Shown in pieces: positions 27,652-41,088 of a DNA stretch of 64,000 bases. The translations under genes and the position numbers were made by a program. Source of the stretch: RBG-16-66-20 sp040752005 (lineage in GTDB: Bacteria; Pseudomonadota; Gammaproteobacteria; Burkholderiales; SG8-39); NCBI GenBank assembly GCA_040752005.1, contig JBFMFX010000013.1:41013-105012 (forward strand), read 5' to 3'. Below the pieces are notes generated by a model. The model was not told the DNA's origin. It saw nothing but the letters and a program-made list of their open reading frames with translations, and did not search any database. The first letter of the stretch is position 1; every line of letters begins with the position of its first letter.

Positions 27652-29214
27652 TCAGGCCGGCATGCGCCGGCCAAAGTCGCGCAGCACCTCGCGGGCGCAG
27701 TTGTGCCCGGGTGCGCCCGTCACCCCGCCGCCCGGGTGCGCGCCGGAGCCGCACAGATACAGGCCGGGCACCGGCGTGCGGTAGTCGGCGTAGCCGAGCA
27801 GCGGGCGCGCCGACCAGAGCTGGTCGGGCCCGAGCGCGCCGTGGAAGATGTCACCGCCGGTGAGCCCGAACTCGCGCTCGAGGTCCGCGGGCGAGAGCGC
27901 CGAGTGCGCGATCACGCTCGCGCGAAAGCCGGGCGCAAAAGACTCCACGACGTCGAAAATGCGCTCGATCGCCTCGCCCTTGCGCGCGGCCCAGTCCGCC
28001 TCCGGCGCGAAGTGCTGGCAAAAGAGACTGGCGACGTGCGCGCCCCTCGGTGCAAGCGTCTCGTCCACCGTGCTCGGGATGAGCATCTCGACGATCGGGC
28101 GGCGGGCAATCCCCTCGGCGCGCGCGTCCAGATACGCGCGCTCCATGTAGGCGAGCGAGGGCGCGAAGATGATGCCCGAAGCGAGATGCGGCCCTGGCTC
28201 GGGAAGGCACTCGAAGCGCGGCAGGCTGGACAGCGCCACATTCATGCGAAAGCTCGCCGAACCGCAGCGGTAGCGCTCGATTCGCGCGACGAATTCCGCG
28301 GGCAGCGCCGAGCGCTCGACCAGCTTCAGAAACAGGCGCTTCGGATCCACGTTGGCGACGATCGCGCGCGCGGAGAATTCGCGGCCATCTTCCAGCCGCA
28401 CGCGCCGGCGCGAGATTTCCGCCACCGGCGCGCCGCACTCGATCTCGACGCCGAGGCGCCGCGCTTCGGCCGCGAGCGCCTCGCTCACCGCGCCCATGCC
28501 CCCCAGCGCATGGCCCCAGGCGCCGCGCTTGCCATTCACCTCGCCGAACGCGTGGTGCAGCAGCACGTATCCCGTGCCAGGCTGGTAGGGGCTCGCGAAG
28601 TTTCCGACCACGGCGTCGAAGCCGAACGCCGCCTTGATCGGATCGGACTCGAACCAGCGCTCCAGAAAGTCGGCGGCGCTTCCCAGAAAGAGCGCGAGCA
28701 CATCGCGCCGCGCTTCCATGTCGAGGCGACGCAGCCGGTTCGCCGCGCGCAGCGCGCGCCCGAGATCGGCGAATCCGCCGCCGACGTTGGGCGGGGTCTC
28801 CAGCACGAGCGCGCGAAGCACGTCCGCGACCCGCCCGAGCGCCTCGGAGTAGGTCGGCAGTCGCTCGGCGTCGCGCGCGGAAAAGCGCGCCACCTCGCGC
28901 TGCGTCGCCGCGAGGTCCCCGCCCACCTTCAGGTAGCCGCCGGCGAGCGGCAGGAAGTTGGCGAGCGGCCGCTCCACAATCCGCAGCCCGTGCTCGGCAA
29001 GGCGCAGGTCGCCGATCACCTTCGGCGCGAGCAGGCTCACGGTGTAGGCGGCGACCGAGTTGCGAAAGCCGGGGTGGAACTCCTCGGTGACCGCGCAGCC
29101 GCCCGGCCGCGCGCGCCGCTCGAACACCCTCACCTTCAGCCCCGCTTTTGCGAGGTAGCAGGCGCACACCAGCCCGTTGTGCCCGGCGCCGACGACGATC
29201 GCGTCGAGGTTCAC
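27652..29214 (-). CDS. FAD-dependent oxidoreductase, phytoene-desaturase/PYROXD2-like
   Basis: 520 aa. N-terminal Rossmann FAD motif VVGAGHNGLVCACYLAKAG with the following ERRARPGG, and C-terminal GLYLCGSGAHPGGGVTGAPG, the pattern of the PYROXD2/CrtI-like group common in proteobacteria. The substrate is unknown; a carotenoid role is not supported by neighbours. GTG start at 29214 overlaps the glmS stop (GTGA), so it is coupled to glmS. Ends 16 bases from the convergent copZ. Confidence 0.88.
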   Translation of the reverse strand: MNLDAIVVGAGHNGLVCACYLAKAGLKVRVFERRARPGGCAVTEEFHPGFRNSVAAYTVSLLAPKVIGDLRLAEHGLRIVERPLANFLPLAGGYLKVGGDLAATQREVARFSARDAERLPTYSEALGRVADVLRALVLETPPNVGGGFADLGRALRAANRLRRLDMEARRDVLALFLGSAADFLERWFESDPIKAAFGFDAVVGNFASPYQPGTGYVLLHHAFGEVNGKRGAWGHALGGMGAVSEALAAEARRLGVEIECGAPVAEISRRRVRLEDGREFSARAIVANVDPKRLFLKLVERSALPAEFVARIERYRCGSASFRMNVALSSLPRFECLPEPGPHLASGIIFAPSLAYMERAYLDARAEGIARRPIVEMLIPSTVDETLAPRGAHVASLFCQHFAPEADWAARKGEAIERIFDVVESFAPGFRASVIAHSALSPADLEREFGLTGGDIFHGALGPDQLWSARPLLGYADYRTPVPGLYLCGSGAHPGGGVTGAPGHNCAREVLRDFGRRMPA

Positions 29215-31028
29215 TCCACGGTGACCGATTTCGCGAGGTTGCGCGGCTTGTCCACGTCGGTGCCGCGCGCAAGCGCCGTGTGATAGGCAAGCAGCTGCAG
29301 CGGCACGACGTGCAGCACCGGCGAAAGCCACCCGTAGTGCTCGGGCAGCCGGATCACGTGCACGCCGTCCTCGGCGCCAATGCGGGTATCGGCGTCGGCG
29401 AGCACGTAAAGCTCGCCGCCGCGCGCGCGCACCTCCTGCATGTTGGACTTGAGCTTGTCCAGCAGTGCGTCGTTCGGCGCCACTGTCACCACCGGCATCT
29501 CCGAGGTGACCAGCGCGAGCGGGCCGTGCTTGAGCTCGCCGGCGGGATAGGCCTCGGCGTGGATGTAGGAGATCTCCTTCAGCTTGAGCGCGCCTTCGAG
29601 CGCGATCGGATAGTGCAGGCCGCGGCCGAGAAAGAGCGCGTGCTCCTTCGCCGCGAAACGCTCGGACCACGCGATCACCTGCGGCTCAAGCGCGAGCGCC
29701 GCGCCGAGCGCTTTCGGCAGATGCCGCAGGCACCGCAGGTGCTCGTGCTCGGCCGCAGCCGGCAGCCGGCGCCGCAGCTTCGCCAGCGTCAGCGCGAGCA
29801 GGTACAGCGCGACGAGCTGCGTGGTGAACGCCTTGGTGGAGGCGACGCCGATTTCCACGCCGGCGTGGGTCAGGAACTTCAGGCGCGCCTCGCGCACCAG
29901 GGCGCTGGTGGCGACGTTGCAGATCGCGAGTGTCTTCTTCTGTCCGAGCGAACGCGCGTGCCGGAGCGCGGCGAGCGTGTCGGCGGTTTCGCCCGACTGC
30001 GACACCGCCACGACTAGCGCATTCGGGTCGGGCACGGTCTCGCGGTAGCGGTATTCGCTCGCGATCTCGACTTGTGTCGGCAGCCGGGCGATGGACTCCA
30101 GCCAGTACTTCGCCGTGAGGCCCGCGTGGTGGCTGGTGCCGCAGGCAAGGACCAGGGCCGACTCGACGCGTCCAAGCACGGTGCCTTTGGCATCGCCGAA
30201 CAGCGCGGGCGAGATGCGCTCGATGCCCTCCAGCGTGTCGGCGACCGCGCGCGGCTGCTCGAAGATCTCCTTCTGCATGAAATGCCGGTACGGGCCCAGC
30301 TCGGCCGCGGCGCCGGCCACCTGTACGGTACGCACCGGACGCCTCGCCTCGCGGCCGGCGGCGTCGTGCACGCGAAAGCCGCCCGGCCTGATCTCGACCA
30401 CATCGCCCTCCTCCAGGAACGCGATCTGGTCGGTGACGCCGGCGAGCGCGAGCGCGTCCGAGGCGACGAACGTTTCCTCCGCTCCGACGCCGACCACCAG
30501 CGGGCTCCCCATCCGCGCCCCCACCACACGATGCGGCTCGTTCTTCGCCACGACCGCGATGGCGTAGGCGCCCAGGAGTCGCTTCACGGCGCGCTCGACG
30601 GCGTCGAAAAGATCGCCCCGATAGCAGTCGTGGACCAGGTGCGCGATCGCCTCGGTGTCGGTCTGCGTCTCGAAGGCGTAGCCCTTCGCCTTCAGCTCGG
30701 CGCGCAGCTCCTCGTGGTTCTCGATGATGCCGTTGTGCACCAGCGCGATTTCGCCGCGCGAGGCGATCGGATGCGCATTGTGCGTGACGGGAGCGCCGTG
30801 CGTCGCCCAGCGCGTGTGCGCGATGCCGGTCTGCCCGGCAAGCTGCTCGCGTTGCAGGCGCGCTGCGAGATCGGCCACCCGTGCGACCGAGCGCACGCGC
30901 GCGATCACGCCGTCGGCGAGCGCCGCCACGCCGCAGGAGTCGTAACCGCGGTACTCCAGGCGCCTCAGACCTTCGACGAGAACTGGCACGATGTTGCGCC
31001 GCGCCGCTGCTCCCACGATGCCGCACAT
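29211..31028 (-). CDS. glmS: Glutamine-fructose-6-phosphate aminotransferase GlmS
   Basis: 605 aa, the usual length. N-terminal glutaminase domain starting MCGIVGA with Cys2 nucleophile, then two SIS sugar-isomerase domains (LACGTSHHAG, SQSGETADTLAALRHA) and the C-terminal KSVTVE. Makes glucosamine-6-phosphate for peptidoglycan and LPS. It is 2 bases after glmU, so both first- and last-step enzymes of UDP-GlcNAc synthesis are co-expressed. No glmS ribozyme is expected or seen. Confidence 0.97.
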   Translation of the reverse strand: MCGIVGAAARRNIVPVLVEGLRRLEYRGYDSCGVAALADGVIARVRSVARVADLAARLQREQLAGQTGIAHTRWATHGAPVTHNAHPIASRGEIALVHNGIIENHEELRAELKAKGYAFETQTDTEAIAHLVHDCYRGDLFDAVERAVKRLLGAYAIAVVAKNEPHRVVGARMGSPLVVGVGAEETFVASDALALAGVTDQIAFLEEGDVVEIRPGGFRVHDAAGREARRPVRTVQVAGAAAELGPYRHFMQKEIFEQPRAVADTLEGIERISPALFGDAKGTVLGRVESALVLACGTSHHAGLTAKYWLESIARLPTQVEIASEYRYRETVPDPNALVVAVSQSGETADTLAALRHARSLGQKKTLAICNVATSALVREARLKFLTHAGVEIGVASTKAFTTQLVALYLLALTLAKLRRRLPAAAEHEHLRCLRHLPKALGAALALEPQVIAWSERFAAKEHALFLGRGLHYPIALEGALKLKEISYIHAEAYPAGELKHGPLALVTSEMPVVTVAPNDALLDKLKSNMQEVRARGGELYVLADADTRIGAEDGVHVIRLPEHYGWLSPVLHVVPLQLLAYHTALARGTDVDKPRNLAKSVTVE

Positions 31029-31030
31029 GG

Positions 31031-32407
31031 CTAGCTTTCCCGAGCCTTCGGCCGCCTCCCCGGCGGCGACCAGCCGGGCACCGTGACCTGCTGCGCCCGC
31101 GCCAGCGTCAGCCGGTCCGCCGGCGTGTCCTTCGTGATCGTCGAGCCGGCGCCGATGTACGAGCCGCGCGCGATTCGCACCGGCGCGACCAGCGTCGCGT
31201 CCGAGCCGATGAAGCTGTCGTCCTCGATCACGGTGCGGTGCTTGGCGGCGCCGTCATAATTGCAGGTGATGGTGCCGGCGCCGATATTGACGCGCCGGCC
31301 GACTTCGGCGTCGCCGATGTAGGCGAGGTGATTCGCCTTCGAGCCGGTGCCGACGCGGCTCGCCTTCACCTCGACGAAGTTGCCGACGTGCACCTCGGCG
31401 CCGAGCGCCGCGCCGGGGCGCAATCGCGCGTACGGGCCGATGCGGCAGTGCCTGCCGATCACCGCGCCCTCCAGGACGGAAAACGCCCGGATCTCGGTGC
31501 CGGCGCCGATGGTCACGTCGCGCAGCACGCAGTTCGGCCCTACCGTCACGCCGTCGCCGAGCCGCACCCTGCCTTCGAACACGCAATTGACGTCGATCGC
31601 GACATCGCGTCCGCAGGCGAGCTCGCCGCGCACGTCCACGCGCGCCGGATCGGCGAGCGCCACGCCCGCCTCGAGCAGCCGCCTCGCCTGCGCCTGCTGC
31701 CAGACGCGCTCCAGCGCGGCGAGTTCGGCGCGCGAATTGACACCGGCCACCTCCCACGGATCCTCGGCCTTCACCGCCACGATCGGCACGCCGGCCGCGG
31801 CCGCGACGCCGATCACGTCGGTGAGATAGTACTCGCGCTGCGCGTTGCGATTGCCGATCCTGCCCAGCCAGCCGGCAAGGCGCGAGGCGTTCGCGGCGAG
31901 AAAGCCGCAGTACCACTCGCGAATCGCGCGCTCCTCGGGCGTCGCGTCCTTTTCCTCCACGATGCGCGCGACGCGCCCGTCGGCGCCGCGCACGACGCGG
32001 CCGTAGCCCGCCGGGTCGGACAGATCGCTGGTGGCGATCGCGAGCCCGCGCCCAGCCGCGCGCACCAGCCGGCGCAGCATCCGCGGGCGCACCAGCGGCA
32101 CGTCGCCGTTGAGCACCAGCACGGTCGCCCGCCGCGGCACCGCCGGCAGCGCCTGCGCCAGCGCGTGTCCGGTGCCGAGCTGGCGCTTTTGCTCCACCCA
32201 CCGGACTTTTTCGCCGGCGAACGCGGCGCGCACCGCCTCGCCGCCGTGGCCGTAGACGACGTGCACCCGCCGCGGCCGCAACGCGCGCGCTGCCGCGAGC
32301 ACATGCGCGAGCAGCGGCCGCCCGCCGATGCGGTGCAGCACCTTGGGCAGCGCGGAGTTCATTCGCTTGCCCTGCCCGGCGGCGAGAATGACGACGTGCA
32401 GCGACAT
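31031..32407 (-). CDS. glmU: Bifunctional UDP-GlcNAc pyrophosphorylase/acetyltransferase GlmU
   Basis: 458 aa. N-terminal nucleotidyltransferase domain with LAAGQGKRMNSALPKVLH, then a left-handed beta-helix acetyltransferase domain (NFVEVKASRVGTGSKANHLAY, NIGAGTITCNYDGA). Makes UDP-GlcNAc. ATG at 32407; upstream is a 62-base gap to the Crp/Fnr gene. Confidence 0.97.
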   Translation of the reverse strand: MSLHVVILAAGQGKRMNSALPKVLHRIGGRPLLAHVLAAARALRPRRVHVVYGHGGEAVRAAFAGEKVRWVEQKRQLGTGHALAQALPAVPRRATVLVLNGDVPLVRPRMLRRLVRAAGRGLAIATSDLSDPAGYGRVVRGADGRVARIVEEKDATPEERAIREWYCGFLAANASRLAGWLGRIGNRNAQREYYLTDVIGVAAAAGVPIVAVKAEDPWEVAGVNSRAELAALERVWQQAQARRLLEAGVALADPARVDVRGELACGRDVAIDVNCVFEGRVRLGDGVTVGPNCVLRDVTIGAGTEIRAFSVLEGAVIGRHCRIGPYARLRPGAALGAEVHVGNFVEVKASRVGTGSKANHLAYIGDAEVGRRVNIGAGTITCNYDGAAKHRTVIEDDSFIGSDATLVAPVRIARGSYIGAGSTITKDTPADRLTLARAQQVTVPGWSPPGRRPKARES

Positions 32408-32469
32408 CGGGGTCCGGGAGGATTCTAGCCGGGCGCGGCGCGCGTGCGGAAAGCGCCCGCGCCGCCCGG

Positions 32470-33114
32470 CTACCAGCGCGCCGGCGGCTTCTTCAGCAGC
32501 ACGATCCGCTCGCGCGTCTGGAAGATGTAGCCGCCGACGGCGAGGTCTTTCATGATGCGGCTCACCATCTCGCGCGAGGCGCCGACGCGGCTGGCGATGT
32601 CCTGCTGCGTCAGGCGCTCCTCGATCACCAGCACGCCCTCGCGCTCCTCGGCCAGCTCGAGCAGCAGCCGCGCGACGCGCCCGTAGACGTCCATCAGCGC
32701 GAGCGTCTTCACCCGCTCGGTCAGCGCGCGCACGCGGTGGATCAGTTTCTCGATCACGCTCAGCGCGAACGCGGGATTGCTCAGCACGAACTCGCGGAAG
32801 TCGGCCTGCGGCAGCACGAGAAAACGCGCGGGCTCCAGCGTCATCACCGAGGCCGAGCGCGGGCCTTCGTCGAGCACCATCTCGCCGAAATATTCGCCCG
32901 GCCCTTGCGTCGAGAGCACGACCTCGCGTCCCTGCTCGTCGGCGACGAACACCTTCACCCGGCCCTCGAGGATGATGTAGAGCGAGTCGGTCGCGTCGCC
33001 TTCGTTGACGATGATCGTGTTCTTCGGGAACGCGCGCACGATGCCGCGCGCGCCGATGGCCTTCAGCTCGGCGTCGGTGAGACGGAAGATGCGCTGGCCG
33101 CTATGCTCCGGCAC
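32470..33114 (-). CDS. Crp/Fnr-family transcriptional regulator
   Basis: 214 aa. Cyclic-nucleotide-binding fold at about residues 20-125 (EGDATDSLYIILEGRVKVF, GPGEYFGEMVLDEGPRSAS) and a C-terminal winged helix (LTQQDIASRVGASREMVSRIM). No N-terminal Cys cluster for an FeS centre, so it is not an FNR in the strict sense; the pocket with GEM..DEGPRSAS resembles CRP-type cAMP binding. GTG start at 33114, as no ATG fits. It lies 11 bases after gltD, same strand, so likely co-transcribed. Confidence 0.9.
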   Translation of the reverse strand: MPEHSGQRIFRLTDAELKAIGARGIVRAFPKNTIIVNEGDATDSLYIILEGRVKVFVADEQGREVVLSTQGPGEYFGEMVLDEGPRSASVMTLEPARFLVLPQADFREFVLSNPAFALSVIEKLIHRVRALTERVKTLALMDVYGRVARLLLELAEEREGVLVIEERLTQQDIASRVGASREMVSRIMKDLAVGGYIFQTRERIVLLKKPPARW

Positions 33115-33125
33115 CGCGCCCGATT

Positions 33126-34589
33126 CTAGCGCGGCAGCTCGGATGAGCCGGTGAGGAACTCGTCCACCGCGCGGGCGCACTGGCGCCCTTCGCGGATCGC
33201 CCAGACGACGAGCGACTGCCCGCGCCGCATGTCGCCGGCGGCGAAGACCCTGGGCGCGCTGGTGGCGTAGGCGCCGCTGCCGTCGGTCGGCGCGCACGCG
33301 TTGCCGCGCGGGTCGCGCTCGACGCCGAACTCCGCGAGCAGCGTCTGCAGCGGCGAGACGAACCCCATCGCGAGCAGCACCAGATCCGCCGCCAGCGTGA
33401 ACTCCGAGCCGGGGATCTCGACCGGCTTGCCGTCCTTCCATTCCAGGCGCACCGCCTTCAGGGCCTTGACGCGGCCGTTTTCGCCGACGAACGCCTTGGT
33501 CGCGACCGACCAGTCGCGCGTGACGCCTTCCTCGTGCGAGGACGAGGTGCGCAGCCGCGTTGGCCAGTACGGCCACACCGGGTTGTCCTCGACATCCGGC
33601 GGCATCGGCAGCAGCTCGAGCTGGGTGACCGAGGCGGCGCCGTGGCGGTTGGCGGTGCCGACGCAGTCCGATCCGGTGTCGCCGCCGCCGATGATCACGA
33701 CGTGCTTGCCGCTCGCCCAGAGGTCGGGCACGCCGACGTCGCCGGCGACGCGCTTGTTCTGCAGCGGCAGGAACTCCATCGCGAAGTGCACGCCCTCCAG
33801 CTCGCGTCCCGGGATCGGCAGGTCGCGGGGCACCTCCGAGCCGCCGGCGAGCACCACCGCGTCGAACTCGGCAAGCAGCTTCTCCGCCGGCAGCATCTGC
33901 GTCGCGTCGTTGAGGATGCCCCTGCCGGGGCGCGCCCGGCCGATGTAGACGCCGGTGCGAAAGCGCACGCCTTCGGCCGCCATCTGCTCCAGCCGCCGGT
34001 CGATGATGTGTTTTTCCAGCTTGAAGTCGGGAATGCCGTAGCGCAGCAGCCCGCCGATGCGGTCGTTCTTCTCGAACACGGTCACCTCGTGCCCGGCGCG
34101 CGCGAGCTGCTGCGCGCAGGCGAGCCCCGCCGGCCCGGAGCCGACGATCGCCACCCGCTTGCCGGTCCGGTGCGCCGGCGGCTGCGGGCGCACCCAACCC
34201 TCTTCCCACGCCTTGTCAATGATCGCGTGCTCGATGGACTTGATGCCGACCGGATCGTCGTTGATCCGCAGCACGCACGCCTCCTCGCACGGCGCCGGGC
34301 ACACGCGCCCGGTGAACTCCGGGAAGTTGTTGGTCGAATGCAGCGTCTCGATCGCGCTTTTCCAGTCGCCGCGGAAGACGAGATCGTTCCAGTCCGGAAT
34401 GATGTTGTTCACCGGACAGCCATTCATGCAGAACGGGATGCCGCAGTCCATGCAGCGCGCGCCCTGGATCTTCGCCTGCTCGTCGGTCAGCCGCGCGATG
34501 AACTCGCGGTAGTGGCGCTTGCGCGTCTCGCGCGGCTCGTACGCCTCGTGCACGCGCTCGAATTCGAGGAAACCGGTGATCTTGCCCAT
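33126..34589 (-). CDS. gltD: Glutamate synthase small subunit GltD
   Basis: 487 aa. N-terminal 4Fe-4S region (CMDCGIPFCMNGCPVNN, CPAPCEEACVL), then FAD site (VAIVGSGPAGLACAQQLARA) and NADPH site (VVIIGGGDTGSDC). Supplies electrons from NADPH to GltB for glutamate synthesis. ATG at 34589; 22 bases downstream of gltB. Confidence 0.97.
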   Translation of the reverse strand: MGKITGFLEFERVHEAYEPRETRKRHYREFIARLTDEQAKIQGARCMDCGIPFCMNGCPVNNIIPDWNDLVFRGDWKSAIETLHSTNNFPEFTGRVCPAPCEEACVLRINDDPVGIKSIEHAIIDKAWEEGWVRPQPPAHRTGKRVAIVGSGPAGLACAQQLARAGHEVTVFEKNDRIGGLLRYGIPDFKLEKHIIDRRLEQMAAEGVRFRTGVYIGRARPGRGILNDATQMLPAEKLLAEFDAVVLAGGSEVPRDLPIPGRELEGVHFAMEFLPLQNKRVAGDVGVPDLWASGKHVVIIGGGDTGSDCVGTANRHGAASVTQLELLPMPPDVEDNPVWPYWPTRLRTSSSHEEGVTRDWSVATKAFVGENGRVKALKAVRLEWKDGKPVEIPGSEFTLAADLVLLAMGFVSPLQTLLAEFGVERDPRGNACAPTDGSGAYATSAPRVFAAGDMRRGQSLVVWAIREGRQCARAVDEFLTGSSELPR

Positions 34590-34611
34590 GCCTGCCTCCG
34601 GCGCGCAGCGA

Positions 34612-39273
<4,662 letters not shown>

Positions 39274-39407
39274 GTCTAAGCCCTTGATTGCATTATCGGT
39301 ACTCGTTTTGCGGCCGGAATGTTGCCGCGTTGCACAAGAATTCCGGGCGAATTTTGGAATATACCTTCACACCCCTTGTGCAACAAGGGGTTGGCCCGCG
39401 TGCGTGC

Positions 39408-40499
39408 CTACCGGGCGGGCGAAGTCGCCGCCCGCAGCGCGTCGCGCACCAGCGCCTCGGGAACATCGTCGCGCGCACGCGCGCGGCCGATTTCTTCCAG
39501 CAGGATGAAGCGCACGCGCCCGGCGGCAACCTTCTTGTCCACCTGCATCAGCTCCAGATAGCGCTCGGGTGCGAGCGCCGGCCCCGCAACCGGCAGCTGC
39601 GCCCGCTCCAGCAGCCGACGCACGCGTGCGACTTGCTCCGCCGGGAGCATTCCGATGCGCTGCGACAGCTCGGCGGCGATCACCATGCCGGCGGCGACCG
39701 CCTCGCCGTGCAGCCACGCGCCATAGCCGGTGCCGGTTTCGATCGCATGCGCGAACGTGTGGCCGTAGTTGAGGATGGCGCGCAAGCCCGACTCGCGCTC
39801 GTCCTCGGCGACCACGCGCGCCTTCAACTCGCAGCAGCGCGCCACCGCGTGCGCGAGCGCCGCGCGTTCGCGCGCAAGCAGCCGTTCCACGTTCGCCTCC
39901 AGCCACCCGGTGAACTCCGCATCCAGGATGAGCGCGTGCTTGATCACCTCGGCAAGGCCGGCGCGCAGCTCCCGCTCCGGCAGCGTGTCGAGCGCGGCGA
40001 CGTCGGCGATCACCGCGAGCGGCTGGTGGAACACGCCGATCATGTTCTTGCCGCGCGCGTGGTTGATGGCGGTCTTGCCGCCGACCGAGGAGTCCACCTG
40101 CGCCAGCAGCGTCGTCGGCACCTGCAGGTAAGGAATGCCGCGCTGGTACACCGCGGCGGTGAAGCCGGCGAGATCGCCCACCACTCCGCCGCCCAGAGCG
40201 ACGAGGATCGCGTCGCGCCCGATCCGCGCGGCGAGCAGCGCATCCACCACGCGATCGACGACTTCCCAGCGCTTCGCCTGCTCTCCGGCCTCGACGGTGA
40301 TCGCGACCGGCCGCGCGCCGGCGGCACCGAGCGCGCGCTCGAGGCGCGCGAGGTACAGAGGCGCCACCACCGTGTCCGTGACCACCGCCGCCGCGCGCCC
40401 GCGCACATGCGGCGCATAGAGCGCGGCGTCCTCCAGCAGCCCCGCCCCGATGTGGATCGGGTAGGCGCGCGCCCCGAGTGCTACGCGGACGACCGGCAT
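39408..40499 (-). CDS. aroB: 3-dehydroquinate synthase AroB
   Basis: 363 aa. NAD and metal sites are visible: LGGGVVGDLAGFTAAVY, PTTLLAQVDSSVGGKTAIN, GLAEVIKHALI, NYGHTFAHAIE and WLHGEAVAAGM. Second step of the shikimate pathway. Overlaps aroK by 19 bases, so the two are coupled. Confidence 0.97.
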   Translation of the reverse strand: MPVVRVALGARAYPIHIGAGLLEDAALYAPHVRGRAAAVVTDTVVAPLYLARLERALGAAGARPVAITVEAGEQAKRWEVVDRVVDALLAARIGRDAILVALGGGVVGDLAGFTAAVYQRGIPYLQVPTTLLAQVDSSVGGKTAINHARGKNMIGVFHQPLAVIADVAALDTLPERELRAGLAEVIKHALILDAEFTGWLEANVERLLARERAALAHAVARCCELKARVVAEDERESGLRAILNYGHTFAHAIETGTGYGAWLHGEAVAAGMVIAAELSQRIGMLPAEQVARVRRLLERAQLPVAGPALAPERYLELMQVDKKVAAGRVRFILLEEIGRARARDDVPEALVRDALRAATSPAR

Positions 40500-41014
40500 T
40501 CGTCCTCCAGGCGCGCGAGCAGCTCGCGCGCGAGCGCCGCGGCGCTGCCGCGCCCAGATTCGACCACGAGGTCCGCGATCTCGCGATACAGGGGATCGCG
40601 CTCGGCGTAGAGCGCCTCCAGCTTCGCGCGCGGATCGGCCGTGGCGAGCAGCGGCCGGTTGCGGTCGCGCCGCAGGCGCTGCCACAGCTCCGCGGGCCGG
40701 GCGTGCAGGTACACGACCACGCCGGCCTCGGCGAGCCGGCGTCGGTTGACCCGGGCGAGCACCGCGCCCCCTCCGGTCGCGAGCACGATGCCCTCGTGCG
40801 CGCACAGCTCCTGCAGCACCTGCGCCTCGCGCACGCGAAAGCCCGTCTCGCCCTCGATGTCGAAGATCACGGGGATCGTCACGCCGCAGCGCGCCTCGAT
40901 CTCCTGGTCCGAATCGCGGAACTCGCGCTTCAGGCGCCGGGCGAGGATGCGGCCGACCGTGGTCTTGCCCGCGCCCATCAGGCCGACGAGGATGATGTTG
41001 TCTCTGCGCCTCAC
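40481..41014 (-). CDS. aroK: Shikimate kinase AroK
   Basis: 177 aa, P-loop LVGLMGAGKTTVGRILARR, shikimate-binding region FRDSDQEIEARCG and a LID-like RDRNRPLL segment. GTG start at 41014. It comes after a strong terminator that follows pilQ, so aroKB probably has its own promoter or some read-through. Confidence 0.96.
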   Translation of the reverse strand: MRRRDNIILVGLMGAGKTTVGRILARRLKREFRDSDQEIEARCGVTIPVIFDIEGETGFRVREAQVLQELCAHEGIVLATGGGAVLARVNRRRLAEAGVVVYLHARPAELWQRLRRDRNRPLLATADPRAKLEALYAERDPLYREIADLVVESGRGSAAALARELLARLEDECRSSA

Positions 41015-41032
41015 CGCGCCATTGTACGGGTG

Positions 41033-41061
41033 AAGAAAAACGGCCGGGGAATGCCCGGCCG
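41033..41061 (-). terminator. Intrinsic terminator after pilMNOPQ
   Basis: On the minus strand an 8-bp GC stem (CGGCCGGG/CCCGGCCG at 41061-41054 and 41048-41041, loop CATTC) is followed by TTTTTCTTCA. It sits 28 bases after the pilQ stop and 19 before aroK. Confidence 0.88.
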
Positions 41062-41088
41062 CCCGCTCGTCCGAGAAGAAACCGGGGC

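Noticed and set aside
29211..32407. glmS ribozyme or riboswitch upstream of glmS
   Set aside because: glmS follows glmU by 2 bases, leaving no room for a leader.
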